From Elephas maximus indicus (lineage: Eukaryota; Chordata; Mammalia; Proboscidea; Elephantidae): a stretch of DNA of 64,000 bases. Each line of letters starts with the position of its first letter. Positions within the stretch are counted from its first letter, which is position 1. Where the stretch lies: positions 134,560,001-134,624,000 of the forward strand of contig NC_064820.1 of assembly GCF_024166365.1 (NCBI RefSeq), given 5' to 3'. Positions 10,012 through 20,705 of the stretch are shown here, piece by piece. The notes below the pieces were generated by a model. It saw nothing but the letters and a program-made list of their open reading frames with translations, made no database searches and was not told the DNA's origin. The translations under genes and the position numbers were made by a program.

Positions 10012-10472
10012 TATCAGATATCAGCACAACACAAGGTCACAAAACAGAACGTCCTGATATCAACTCAAATAGGGAAATCACAAAAACAAACAAATTAAGA
10101 TTAATTAAAAAAAAAAAAAAACACATAACAGGGAATCATGGAAGTCAATAGGCAAAAGATCACAATAATCAAAAAGAGGGACTAAATACAGGAGGCATTG
10201 AACTGCCATATGGAGAGTGATACAAGGCGATATAGAACAATACAAGTTAGGTTTTTACTTAGAAAAATAGGGGTAAATAATAAGGTAACCACAAAAAGGT
10301 ATAACAACTCTATAACTCAAGATAAAAACCAAGAAAAACGTAACGACTCAACTAACATAAAGTCAAGCACTATGAAAATGAGGATCTCACAATTTACTAA
10401 GAAAAACGTATCAGCACAAAAAAGTATGTGGAAAAATGAAATTGTCAACAACACACATAAAAAGGCATCAAA
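10012..10472 (+). other. L1 inter-ORF spacer
   Basis: About 460 bases of A-rich sequence between ORF1 and ORF2, longer than the roughly 60 bases in human L1. A 92-codon ORF at 10198-10476 has no recognisable domain; it is lysine/asparagine-rich, as expected from A-rich DNA. Confidence 0.7.
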
Positions 10473-13400
10473 ATGACAGCACTAAAAACTTATTTATCTA
10501 TAATTACCCTGAATGTAAATGGACTAAATGCACCAATAAAGAGACAGAGAGTCACAGACTGGATAAAGAAACACGATCCATCTATATGCTGCCTACAAGA
10601 GACACACCTTAGACTTAGAGACACAAACAAACTAAAACTCAAAGGATGGAAAAAAGTATATCAAGCAAACAATAAGCAAAAAAGAAGAGGAGTAGCAATA
10701 TTAATTTCTGACAAAATAGACTTTAGACTTAAATCCACCACAAAGGATAAAGAAGGACACTATATAATGATAAAAGGGACAATTGATCAGGAAGACATAA
10801 CCATATTAAATATTTATGCACCCAATGACAGGGCTGCAAGATACATAAATCAAATTTTAACAGAATTGAAAAGCGAGATAGATACCTCCACAATTATAGT
10901 AGGAGACTTCAACACACCACTTTCGGAGAAGGACAGGACATCCAGTAAGAAGCTCAACAGAGACACGGAAGATCTAATTACAACAATCAACCAACTTGAC
11001 CTCATTGACTTATACAGAACTCTCCACCCAACTGCTGCAAAATATACTTTTTTTTCTAGTGCACATGGAACATTCTCTAGAATAGATCACATATTAGGTC
11101 ATAAAACAAACCTTTGCAGAGTCCAAAACATCGAAATATTACAAAGCATCTTCTCAGACCACAAGGCAATAAAACTAGAGATCAATAACAGAAAAACGAG
11201 GGAAAAGAAATCAAATACTTGGAAAATGAACAACACCCTCCTGAAAAAAGACTGGGTTATAGAAGACATCAAGGAGGGAATAAGGAAATTCATAGAAAGC
11301 AACGAGAATGAAAATACTTCCTATCAAAACCTCTGGGACACAGCAAAAGCAGTGCTCAGAGGCCAATTTATATCAATAAATGCACACATACAAAAAGAAG
11401 AAAGAGCCAAAATCAGAGAACTGTCCCTACAACTTGAACAAATAGAAACTGAGCAACAAAAGAATCCATCAGGCACCAGAAGAAAACAAATAATAAAAAT
11501 TAGAGCTGAACTAAATGAATTAGAGAACAGAAAAACAATCGAAAGAATTAACAAAGCCAAAAGCTGGTTCTTTGAAAAAATTAACAAAATTGATAAACCA
11601 TTGGCTAGACTGACTAAAGAAATACAGGAAACAAATAACCCGAATAAGAAATGAGAAGGACCACATCACAACAGAACCAAATGAAATTAAAAAATCATTT
11701 CAGATTATTATGAAAAATCGTACTCTAACAAATTTGAAAACCTAGAAGAAATGGATGAATTCCTGGAAAAACACTACCTACGTAAACTAACACATTCAGA
11801 AGTAGAACAACTAAATAGACCCATAACAAAAAAAGAGATTGAAACGGTAATCAAAAAACTCCCAACAAAAAAAAGCCCTGGCCCGGACGGCTTCACTGCA
11901 GAGTTCTACTAAACTTTCAGAGAAGAGTTAACACCACTACTACTAAAGGTACTCCAAAGCATAGAAAATGACGGAATACTACCCAACTCATTCTATGAAG
12001 CCACCATCTCCCTGATACCAAAATCAGGTAAAGACATTACAAAAAAAGAAAATTATAGACCTATATTCCTCATGAACATTGATGCAAAAATCCTCAACAA
12101 AATTCTAGCCAATAGAATCCAACAACACATCAAAAAAATAATTCACCCTGATCAAGTGGGATTTATACCAGGTATGCAAGGCTGGTTTAATATCAGAAAA
12201 ACCATTAATGTAATCCATCACATAAATAAAACAAAAGACAAAAACCACATGATCTTATCAATTGATGCAGAAAAGGCATTTGACAAAGTCCAACACCCAT
12301 TCATGATAAAAACTCTTACCAAAATAGGAATTGAAGGAAAATTCCTCAACATAATAAAGGGCATCTATGCAAAGCCAACAGCCAATATCACTCTAAATGG
12401 AGAGAACCTGAAAGCATTTCCCTTGAGAACGGGAACCAGACAAGGATGCCCTTTATCACCGCTCTTATTCAACATCGTGTTGGAAGTCTTAGCCAGGGCA
12501 ATTAGGCTAGACAAAGAAATAAAAGGTATCCGGATTGGCAAGGAAGAAGTAAAGTTATCACTATTTGCAGATGACATGATTATATACACAGAAAACCCTA
12601 AGGAATCCTCCAGAAAACTACTGAAACTAATAGAAGAGTTTGGCAGAGTCTCAGGTTATAAAATAAACATACAAAAATCACTTGGATTCCTCTACATCAA
12701 CAAAGAGAACACCGAAGAGGAAATAACCAAATCAATACCATTCACAGTAGCCCCCAAGAAGATAAGATACTTAGGAATAAATCTTACCAAGGATGTAAAA
12801 GACCTATACAAAGAAAACTACAAAGCTCTACTACAAGAAATTCAAAAGGACATACTTAAGTGGAAAAACATACCCTGCTCATGGATAGGAAGACTTAACA
12901 TAGTAAAAATGTCTATTCTACCAAAAGCCATCTATACATTTAATGCACTTCCGATTCAAATTCCAATGTCATATTTTAAGGGGATAGAGAAACAAATCAC
13001 CAATTTCATATGGAAGGGAAAGAAGCCCCAGATAAGCAAAGCACTACTGAAAAAGAAGAAGAAAGTGGGAGGCCTCATCTTACCTGACTTCAGAACCTAT
13101 TATACAGCCACAGTAGTCAAAACAGCCTGGTATTGGTACAACAACAGACACATAGACCAATGGAACAGAATTGAGAACCCAGACATAGATCCATCCACGT
13201 ATGAGCAGCTGATATTTGACAAAGGACCAGTGTCAATTAACTGGGGAAAAGATAGCCTTTTTAACAAATGGTGCTGGCATAACTGGATATCCATTTGCAA
13301 AAAAATGAAACAGGACCCATACCTCACACCATGCACAAAAACTAACTCCAAGTGGATCAAAGACCTAAACATAAAGACTAAAACGATAAAGATCATGGAA

Positions 13401-14282
13401 GAAAAAATTGGGACAACCCTAGGAGCCCTAATACAAGGTATAAACAGAATACAAAACATTACCAAAAATGATGAAGAGAAACCCGATAACTGGGAGCTCC
13501 TAAAAATCAAACACCTATGCTCATCTAAAGACTTCACCAAAAGAGTAAAAAGACCACCTACAGACTGGGAAAGAATTTTCAGCTATGACATCTCCGACCA
13601 GCGCCAGATCTCTAAAATCTACATGATTCTGTCAAAACTCAACCACAAAAAGACAAACAACCCAATCAAGAAGTGGGCAAAGGATATGAACACACATTTC
13701 ACTAAAGAAGATATTCAGGCAGCCAACAGATACATGAGAAAATGCTCTCGATCATTAGCCATTAGAGAAATGCAAATTAAAACTACGATGAGATTCCATC
13801 TCACACCAGCAAGGCTGGCATTAATCCAAAAAACACAAAATAATAAAGGTTGGAGAGGCTGCGGAGAGATTGGAACTCTCATACACTGCTGGTGGGAATG
13901 TAAAATGGTACAACCACTTTGGAAATCTATCTGGCGTTATCTTAAACAGTTAGAAATAGAACTACCATACAACCCAGAAATCCCACTCCTAGGAATATAC
14001 CCTAGAGATACAAGAGCCTTCATACAAACAGATACATGCACACCCATGTTTATTGCAGCTCTGTTTACAATAGCAAAAAGTTGGAAGCAACCAAGGTGTT
14101 CATCAACGGATGAATGGGTAAATAAATTGTGGTATATTCACACAATGGAATACTACGCATCGATAAAGAACAGTGACGAATCTCTGAAACATTCCATAAC
14201 ATGGAGGAACCTGGAAGGCATTATGCTGAGCGAAATTAGTCAGAGTCAAAAGGACAAATATTGTATAAGACCACTATTATAA
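10473..14282 (+). pseudogene. L1 ORF2 (endonuclease/reverse transcriptase), broken
   Basis: ORF2p nicks target DNA and reverse-transcribes L1 RNA. The span equals 1269 codons, near the usual 1275. Endonuclease residues sit at the expected places: N14, E43, D145 and N147 (IIVGDFNTPL), D205, and D229/H230 (FSDHKAI). RT motif A is [13 protein letters not shown], motif B is [15 protein letters not shown], and motif C is FADD at 12564-12575. The defects are: TGA at codon 394 (11652-11654, a tryptophan codon in related copies); a one-base insertion near 11661 balanced by a one-base loss near 11690; and TAA at codon 480 (11910-11912). In the C-terminal cysteine motif the first Cys is Gly (GGT at 13848-13850; TGT in the inverted copy). 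A 736-residue open frame from 12072 is only the RT/C-terminal remainder. Confidence 0.95.
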
Positions 14283-15283
14283 GATCGTGAGAAATAGTAA
14301 ACCTGAGAAGAACACATACTTTTGTGGTTACGAGGGGGGGAGGGAGGGAGGGTGGGAGAGGGTTTTTTATTGATTAATCAGTAGATAAGAACTGCTTTAG
14401 GTGAAGGGAAAGACAACACTCAATACATGCAAGGTCAGCTCACTTGGACTGGACCAAAAGCAAAGAAGTTTCCGGGATAAAATGAATGCTTCAAAGGTCA
14501 GCGGAGCAAGTGCGGGGGTCTGGGGAATATGGTTTGCGGGGACTTCTAAGTCAATTGGCAAAATAATTCTATTATGAAATCATTCTGCATCCCACTTTGA
14601 AATGTGGTGTCTGGGGTCTTAAATGCTAACAAGCGGCCATCTAAGATGCAGCAATTGGTCTCAACCCACCTGGAGCAAAGGAAAATGAAGAACACCAAGG
14701 CCACACGACAACTAAGAGCCCAAGAGACAGAAAGGGCCACATGAACCAGAGACCTACATCATCCTGAGACCAGAAGAACTAGTTGGTGCCCGGCCACAAT
14801 CGATAACTGCCCTGACAGGGAGCACAGCAGAGGACCCCTGAGGGAACAGGAGATCAGTGGGATGCAGACCCCAAATTCTCATAAAAAGACCAAACTTAAT
14901 GATCTGAGTGAGACTGGAGGAATCCCGGCCGCCATGCTCCCCAGACCTTCAGTTGACACAGGACAGGAACCATCCCCGAAGACAACTCATCAGAAATGAA
15001 AGGGACTGGTCAACGGGTGGGAGAGAGACGCTGATGAAGAGTGAGCTAATTATATCAGGTGGACACTTGAGATTGTGTTGGCAACTCTTGTCTGGAGGGG
15101 GGATGGGAGGATAGAGAGAGAGGGAAGCCGGCAAAATTGTCAAGAAAGGAGAGACTGAAAGGGCTGACTCAAGAGGGGGAGAGCAAGTGGGAGTAGGGAG
15201 TGAGGTGTATGTAAACTTGTATGTGACAGACTGATTGGATTTGTAAACGTTCACTTGAAGCTTAATAAAAGTTATTAAAAAAA
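14283..15283 (+). other. L1 3' UTR with G-rich tract and poly(A)
   Basis: A one-kilobase 3' UTR. At 14334-14362 it carries a run of G tracts (g7, ag3, ag3, ggtggg, gagagg) capable of G-quadruplex formation, the usual feature of mammalian L1 3' UTRs. The end is 'cttaataaaagttatt' followed by poly(A), with the polyadenylation signal inside. The same UTR appears inverted at 22291-23284 and at 1-648. Confidence 0.85.
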
Positions 15284-15299
15284 AAAAAGTCAGGGAACA
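15284..15299 (+). repeat. Target-site duplication, right copy
   Basis: Perfect 16-base match to 8484-8499, placed after the poly(A) tail. The first five A are shared with the tail. Confidence 0.95.
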
Positions 15300-15794
15300 T
15301 AAAAAAGAAAGTGTAGCAAAGGTAGTCACACACAACCTTATGGGAGCAGTTTTGGTATAACAGGGGGTGCAGTAGCTAAACTGCAGTGAAGAAGGTAAGT
15401 GGAGACAGAAAGTGTATACAACTCTTCAAGACGTTTGGCTGTTAATGGGCAAGAAGTAAATCAGGATGTAGCTAAAACAGAACACTGAACTAGACTAAAT
15501 CCCAAGGGCAGTATTAAAACCAAGCCAATCTGTCTAATTCATCTTTGTGTGAATTAACTGAGCAAACAGATCTCTGGATACTGGTTTGGACAGTTAAAGG
15601 GGGAGGGATAGTCTGAGCTCAGGGTATGGCAGGCTCGAGTGGGCTCCTGGCATTTAGAATTGAATTGTGCATGTTATCTGGTAAGGATGGGAGAATAGCA
15701 GCAGTTCACAGAGGAAAGCGGTGAAGTAACAGCACTAAATAAATAGTCTTGTTAGATGTGAATTTGATACAACATTTTTACATCTTGGTTTATG
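15300..15794. mobile_element. Ancient unclassified repeat, right part, then unique DNA
   Basis: 15300-15490 continues the old repeat interrupted by the L1 ('gggtgcagtagctaaactgc', 'caactcttcaagacg'). The remainder shows no gene. Confidence 0.4.
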
Positions 15795-16165
15795 CTTCAA
15801 GAAGCTTTAATGTGTACCTTCATTTTTCTTAATAATTCTACTCCAGAAATTTATCCCAAGAGAGTAGTGCTAAATATGCGCAAAATGTTCCAGACAAAGA
15901 TATTCATCACAGCATTATCATAGCAAAAAAAAAAAACAGGTCCCACAATGAGGACTAAGAAGACTATAGAATACCTAATCAGTGGGATTATATTGCACTT
16001 CAAATGGACATTCATAAAATCAGTAATAGCACAGAATACTTGGGATATACTATTTTTTAAAACTCCCTAAGGGGTTGAGGGGGTGAGACCACTAGAAGGA
16101 AATACGTCAAATGGTATGCAACTGTTGCATTTGGATTTTCAAACAATTTTGAGACTTAGCTTTAT
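15795..16165 (+). mobile_element. Ancient L1 (L1M-type) 3' fragment
   Basis: 'ctccagaaatttatccca', 'tattcatcacagcattatca' and the following text keep the order of the ORF2 end and 3' UTR of old mammalian L1 elements, with heavy decay. No frame is open. Confidence 0.6.
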
Positions 16166-17482
16166 TTTTCTAAAAAATCTCACATCTTGGCTATATTTAA
16201 TACTTCTCCATAGCTCACAAAGAAATGTTTTATTAGGGATAGAGAAAATATAGCAAGAATATAAGTATTATACCCTTGGAAGACCAGCATATATGTAGGA
16301 AGGATATGTAGGAAAGACATGGTTAGAAAAATATCTGCTTCATCTTCATGTCTCAAGAAAGAGGAAAACGAAGAAAAGTATCACTTGCATTTTTTTTTTT
16401 TTTTACTGTTTCCTAATCTGTTTGCCAGCAGGTAAAATAACCAGGATTATAGGTGCATATTCATGGGTCTAGATCTCTAGCTCGCTGAATAAAAGAAAAC
16501 TAAAGCACCATTCATTTTTTCCTCGTGAAATCAAAACTGCAATCTTCAGGTTCAAAGCAAAGCCACAGAAAGCAGGAAACTTCAGAAATCCACCTGCAAG
16601 GCAGGTAAATAAATGCATTAAGTATAACTCCTGATTAACCTTCCCCTATTTTATCACCCAGGCAATCAAGAATCCTCTGTACTTCTCATGGGACATAAAG
16701 TGACCAACCATTCTCAGAGACCCTTAACCTTTCCCAGTGACTCATGAAACTTTTCCTTCCCAGTCTGAGAGCTTTCATAAAATCAGAATCTATTTTCTCC
16801 AAGACTTCAAATTTTATCATGGAAGTAATGCCTAAGGACAGTTTAAGCTCTGTTCCTAGAGGGCAATACTACTCTCATTTTCTCTTCTTTTGGGCAGGGT
16901 TTTGAGATAGGAAAGTATATGAGCAATAAATATAAGTTTTCTGCTTTTAGTGGCTGCACTGAGACTTCTCAATTTCTTAAAGAAAGAGAGGAAAATTTTG
17001 AACCTTCTTTCTCAAATCTGAAAGCAGTAGTGGATGGCAGAACCTTCATCAAGATTCGTTAAAGGTGGAGAGAACATCTGTCTAGTTTTGAAGACCAGTG
17101 CTTTAATCACTGATGACTTCCAATAAGAAATTGTAAAATAACCATAAGACTCCCTTCTTGAGATCCCACTAAGATGGTAGATCTGCCATTAAAACCAAGA
17201 GAGAGACAAAGAGATAGAGGTAAACCAGTAGAACAGTAAAACAAGATGAAAAAAATATATATAGATTTGAGTGATTCTTAACCTTAAGTAATCAAAGAGA
17301 GGGATGTAGGCAATATGAGGACCACTTGATCCTACAGAACCCCGAAGAGGGTAAGGTGTGCTTAATTTCTGAAGCTGTTATGTTATATCAAGGCAAGGAA
17401 GTATAAGATTTCTTCTCTGGAGTGGCTGGAGCTAGGCAGAAATTAGTGTACTTATTTACTTATACTTTTCCCTTTAGATTGT
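16166..17482. other. Intergenic DNA, no gene seen
   Basis: Unique-looking sequence with short poly(T) and poly(A) runs. No ORF above 60 codons and no recognisable repeat. Confidence 0.55.
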
Positions 17483-17668
17483 CCCTTTGGACTGCTCATG
17501 TGCTTGGCTGCTAACTCAAAGGTTGGTGGTTTGAATCCATGGGAGAAAGATGTGCCAGTCTGCTTCAGTAAAGATTACAGCCTTGGAAACCCTTTGGGGC
17601 AGTTCCACTCTGTCCTAATGAGTCACTATGAGTCAGAATTGACTTCACAACACACAACATGGTTAATT
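17483..17668 (+). mobile_element. AfroSINE, long subtype
   Basis: Degenerate tRNA-like head ('gtttgaatccatgggagaa' includes the B-box area), the middle block 'gtctgcttcagtaaagatta', then the 3' block 'cactatgagtcagaattgac'. The 'gtctgcttctgtaaagattt' middle distinguishes this longer subtype from copies such as 20268. Confidence 0.85.
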
Positions 17669-17813
17669 ACATATAATTAAAATTCTATGCATGTCATTGT
17701 TCCCACCCTAGTCACACAAGAGATTTCTTTTCTTCACTTCCAGTTACATTATTTTCAAAAATTGCCTCAACTGAAAATAATTTTATTGGCATATGTACTA
17801 ACCACATGCAATT

Positions 17814-18707
17814 TGTTGTTGTTGTTGTTGTTAGGTACAGTCAAGTTGGTTCAGACTCATAGTGACCCCATGTACAACAGAGCAAAACACTGCCCAGTCC
17901 TGCACCATCCTCATAATCGTTATGCTTGAGCCTATTGTTGCAGCCATTTTGTCAATCTATCTTATTGAGGGTCTTCCTCTTTTTCACTGATCCTGTACTT
18001 TACCAAGCATGATGTCCTTCTCCAGGGACTGGTCCCTCCTGATAACTTTTCCAAAGTATGTGAGACATAGTTTCGCCATCCTTGTTTCTAAGGAGCATTC
18101 TGGCTGTACTTCTCCCAAGACAGATGTTTGTTCTTTTGGTAGTCCATGGCATATTAGATATTCTTCACCAACAGCATAATTCAAACACATCAACTTTTCA
18201 GTCTTCCTTATTCATTGTCCAGCTTTTGCTTGCATATGAGGTGACTGAAAACACCATGGCATAGGTCAGCCGTACCTTAGTCTTCAAGGTGACATTTTTG
18301 CTTTTCAACACTTGAAAGAGGTGTTTTGCTGCAGATTTGCCTAATGCAATGCGTTGTTTGATTTGATTGCTGCCTCCATGGGTGTTGACTGTGGATCCAA
18401 GTAAAATGAAGTCCTTGAAAACTTTGATCTTTTTCTCCGTTTATCATGATGTTACTGTACAGTTGTGAAGATTTTTAGTTTATGTTGAGGTGTAATCCAT
18501 ACTGAATGCTGTGGTCTTTGATCTTCATCAGTAAGTGCATCAAGTCCTCTTCACTCTCAGCAAGCAAGGTTGTGTCATCTGCATAACGCAGGTTGTTCAT
18601 GAGTCTTCCTCCAATCCTGATGCCCTGTTCTTCATATAGTCCAGTTTCTCTGATTATTTGCTCAGCATACAGATTGAATAGGTATGGTGAAAAAATACAA
18701 CCCTGAA
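17814..18707 (-). mobile_element. RTE/BovB-like LINE, 3' end, minus strand
   Basis: The 3' end is a (CAA)n-type tail, seen on the plus strand as 'ttgttgttgttgttgtt' at 17814-17834, followed by the complement of the RTE 3' terminus. On the minus strand the RT active-site block near 18570-18600 reads NLRYADDTTLL, so this copy keeps YADD, unlike the other copies here. The element is 5'-truncated near motif B and has frameshifts further on. Confidence 0.9.
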
Positions 18708-19292
18708 TTTTAGAAAGAATAGTTTATAAGGACATAAACATTTTATTAAACGTGTATCATAAATATAAAACATGTAATGATAGCTGTGTAAGATACTCTT
18801 ATATACTGTATAAGATAGATACAGGAGTCCTGTATTTTCTTAGCATCCATTCCCTTTATAACAGTTACAGAACCTTACTCCAGGAAAGCTGTTATCTTTG
18901 CTTTTATAACTAGCAAGATTAGAGACTACATTCTCTAAGGAAATTGTTTGCCTGTTTCTTTTTCAAAATAACAAGCATGTAACGTTCTTTTTTTAATCAA
19001 TCAGACTTAAAAACACTGAGAAGCTCTGAATCCATTTTCACTTAGTCCCCAGAGTTAGCTTACTGTTTTGTCATTAAGGAAAAAAAAGATTGAACTTTTC
19101 TAGGGTGTTTCTGGATTAATTCATTATGAAAGATTTTTAAAAGACAACATTAATACCTACATTTTCAAGGAGGGGACAAATATAATAAATATTTGTCCAA
19201 AATTAAAAACATGTGTCTGAAAGGATTTTTCCCCCAAAGACAACTGCTGATAAAATGTCATTGGTAGTAGTGTAAACAGCCATCCATTTGTT
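18708..19292. other. Intergenic DNA, no gene seen
   Basis: AT-rich sequence without ORFs or recognisable repeats. Confidence 0.55.
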
Positions 19293-19492
19293 TTCTTCAT
19301 GCCTTTACCAGTTGCCATCCAATCGACTCAAACTCATGGTGACACCATGCATGTCAGAACTATGCTACATAGGGTTTTCGGTGGCTGATATTTCAGAAGT
19401 AGATCATCAGGCCTTTCTTCCAAGGCATCTCTGGGTAGACTCTAACCTCCAACCTTTTAGTTAACCAATCCCACCATCTAGGGACTCCTCCT
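19293..19492 (-). mobile_element. AfroSINE-related element, older subtype
   Basis: On the plus strand: 'agttgccatccaatcgactc', 'gtagatcatcaggcctttc', 'ttagttaaccaatcccacc', 'tagggactcc'. It is collinear with the copy at 47281-47492. Confidence 0.8.
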
Positions 19493-20267
19493 TTCTACCT
19501 ATACAGATGGTATACTATTGAGAAACTAGTGTTGGTAATATCTAATTATCTTAAACAGAAAATAAAACGGTCTTTGTTAAGATCCCTTCTGGCCGAATCT
19601 ATCCCTTGATGTTCTGAATCTTTCACTCACTGTCTTATAAAAGGAACATATTAATTAATTTGCAGCCTGGTCTGGAAAAGGATTTTAACCAATAATTCCC
19701 CTAAAACATCACACCATGTAACTTCTAACAGTTTTCTGTTTGTCTTTGCATTTATTCAGACTTATCTATGGGTGTTCACATGTACAAAAAAAGAATTGTA
19801 TTTCAAATGAACTAAGTACTATGGCTTGTACTGCCACAGTCCCTGCCCCCAAAGAAGAACAGGTAGAGACTAGGCATGGAGGGGTCAGGCAGTGGTTTGA
19901 ATTACACACTGATTCATACCCTAGAACGTTATAGGACAGGAGACTGGGAAGGTGTTAGCCCACGTCCGGGGAGGGAGGCATGAATCAGAAGCTAAAACAG
20001 TGAATACAAGGACAGCTGAGCAGAGTCAGGAAAGCAATGAATTTAGAGCCATGTTCCCAAAAGTCTGTTCCTTGGCAGCCTACGGCCAAAAGGTGTTCTT
20101 TGAAATCAAGAGTCCTGGCATTTAAATATGTTAGGAGGTACTGCACAGTATCTCTAAGTCTCATAAAGTCATGCACCTCCAAATGTGCAAGCACCACTTT
20201 GAAGTGCAAAGATAGGAACTATGAGATGGATTTCTACTTGTCAAGTCACTCCAGATAAGATCACTGT
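19493..20267. other. Intergenic DNA, no gene seen
   Basis: Several short ORFs on both strands, none with a domain, splice pattern or recognisable homology. Confidence 0.5.
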
Positions 20268-20430
20268 CTTCCCTGGTGGCGTAGTCGTCAAGCGCTAAGA
20301 CTGCTAACCAAAGGGTTGGCAGTTTAAATCTGCCAGGCGCTCCATGGAAACTCTATGAGGCAGTTCTACTCTGTCCTATGGGGTCGCTATGAGTCAAGAT
20401 CGACTCGACAACACTGGGTTTATACTATTC
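20268..20430 (+). mobile_element. AfroSINE, full length, short subtype
   Basis: tRNA-derived head 'tccctggtggcgtagtcgtc' with A-box-like start and B-box-like 'ggcagtttaaatctgcc'; body 'ggcagttctactctgtcc'; 3' tail 'gtcgctatgagtcaagatcg', 'actcgacaac'. One of the best-preserved copies. Confidence 0.9.
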
Positions 20431-20574
20431 AATGCAATCTGTGTATTTGGAACGAGGTTTCTTAACACTTCATACCTAACTTTAGAATCAGCACTTATCA
20501 ATTTACATTTTGGGGCACATTTACTATAAGAGGACACTTACACTTTCAAAGAGTCTGGACTGAGCTTCCTGAAG

Positions 20575-20705
20575 GTAGAGTCTGATTTGCCTCCAACACC
20601 AGGGACTGCTTACTGCTTGGCACATAGTCAGTGCTGAGTAATTTAATGTGAATTGAAGAGAGTAAATGAGCAAATGAATAACTGTTGACTGAATAAACAA
20701 ATGTA
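20575..20705 (+). mobile_element. L2 LINE 3' end
   Basis: The order 'cctgaaggtagagtctg', 'ttggcacatagtcagtgctg', 'aatga', 'aataaacaaatg' is that of the 3' terminus of mammalian L2. Confidence 0.65.

Larger units (their letters stand above)
8500..15283 (+). mobile_element. Nearly full-length L1 retrotransposon, young insertion
   Basis: A 6.8 kb L1 with all parts in order: 5' UTR (8500-8994), intact ORF1 (8995-10011), inter-ORF spacer (10012-10472), ORF2 (10473-14282, broken), 3' UTR with a G-rich tract (14283-15275) and poly(A). It is framed by a perfect 16-base TSD. The 5' end 'ggggtggagccaagatggc' is the same type of start as in the inverted L1 ending at 29217, so this copy is probably complete at the 5' end. 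ORF2 defects make it non-autonomous, but ORF1p could still be made. Confidence 0.95.

Noticed and set aside
12072-14282. A 736-codon open frame as an independent gene
   Set aside because: It is the RT and C-terminal part of the L1 ORF2. It is in the same frame as the endonuclease part at 10473, and the ATG at 12072 is internal.
20268-20345. tRNA gene
   Set aside because: A- and B-box-like sequences are present, but they are the tRNA-derived head of a SINE; no cloverleaf with acceptor pairing is seen. The same applies to the other SINE heads.
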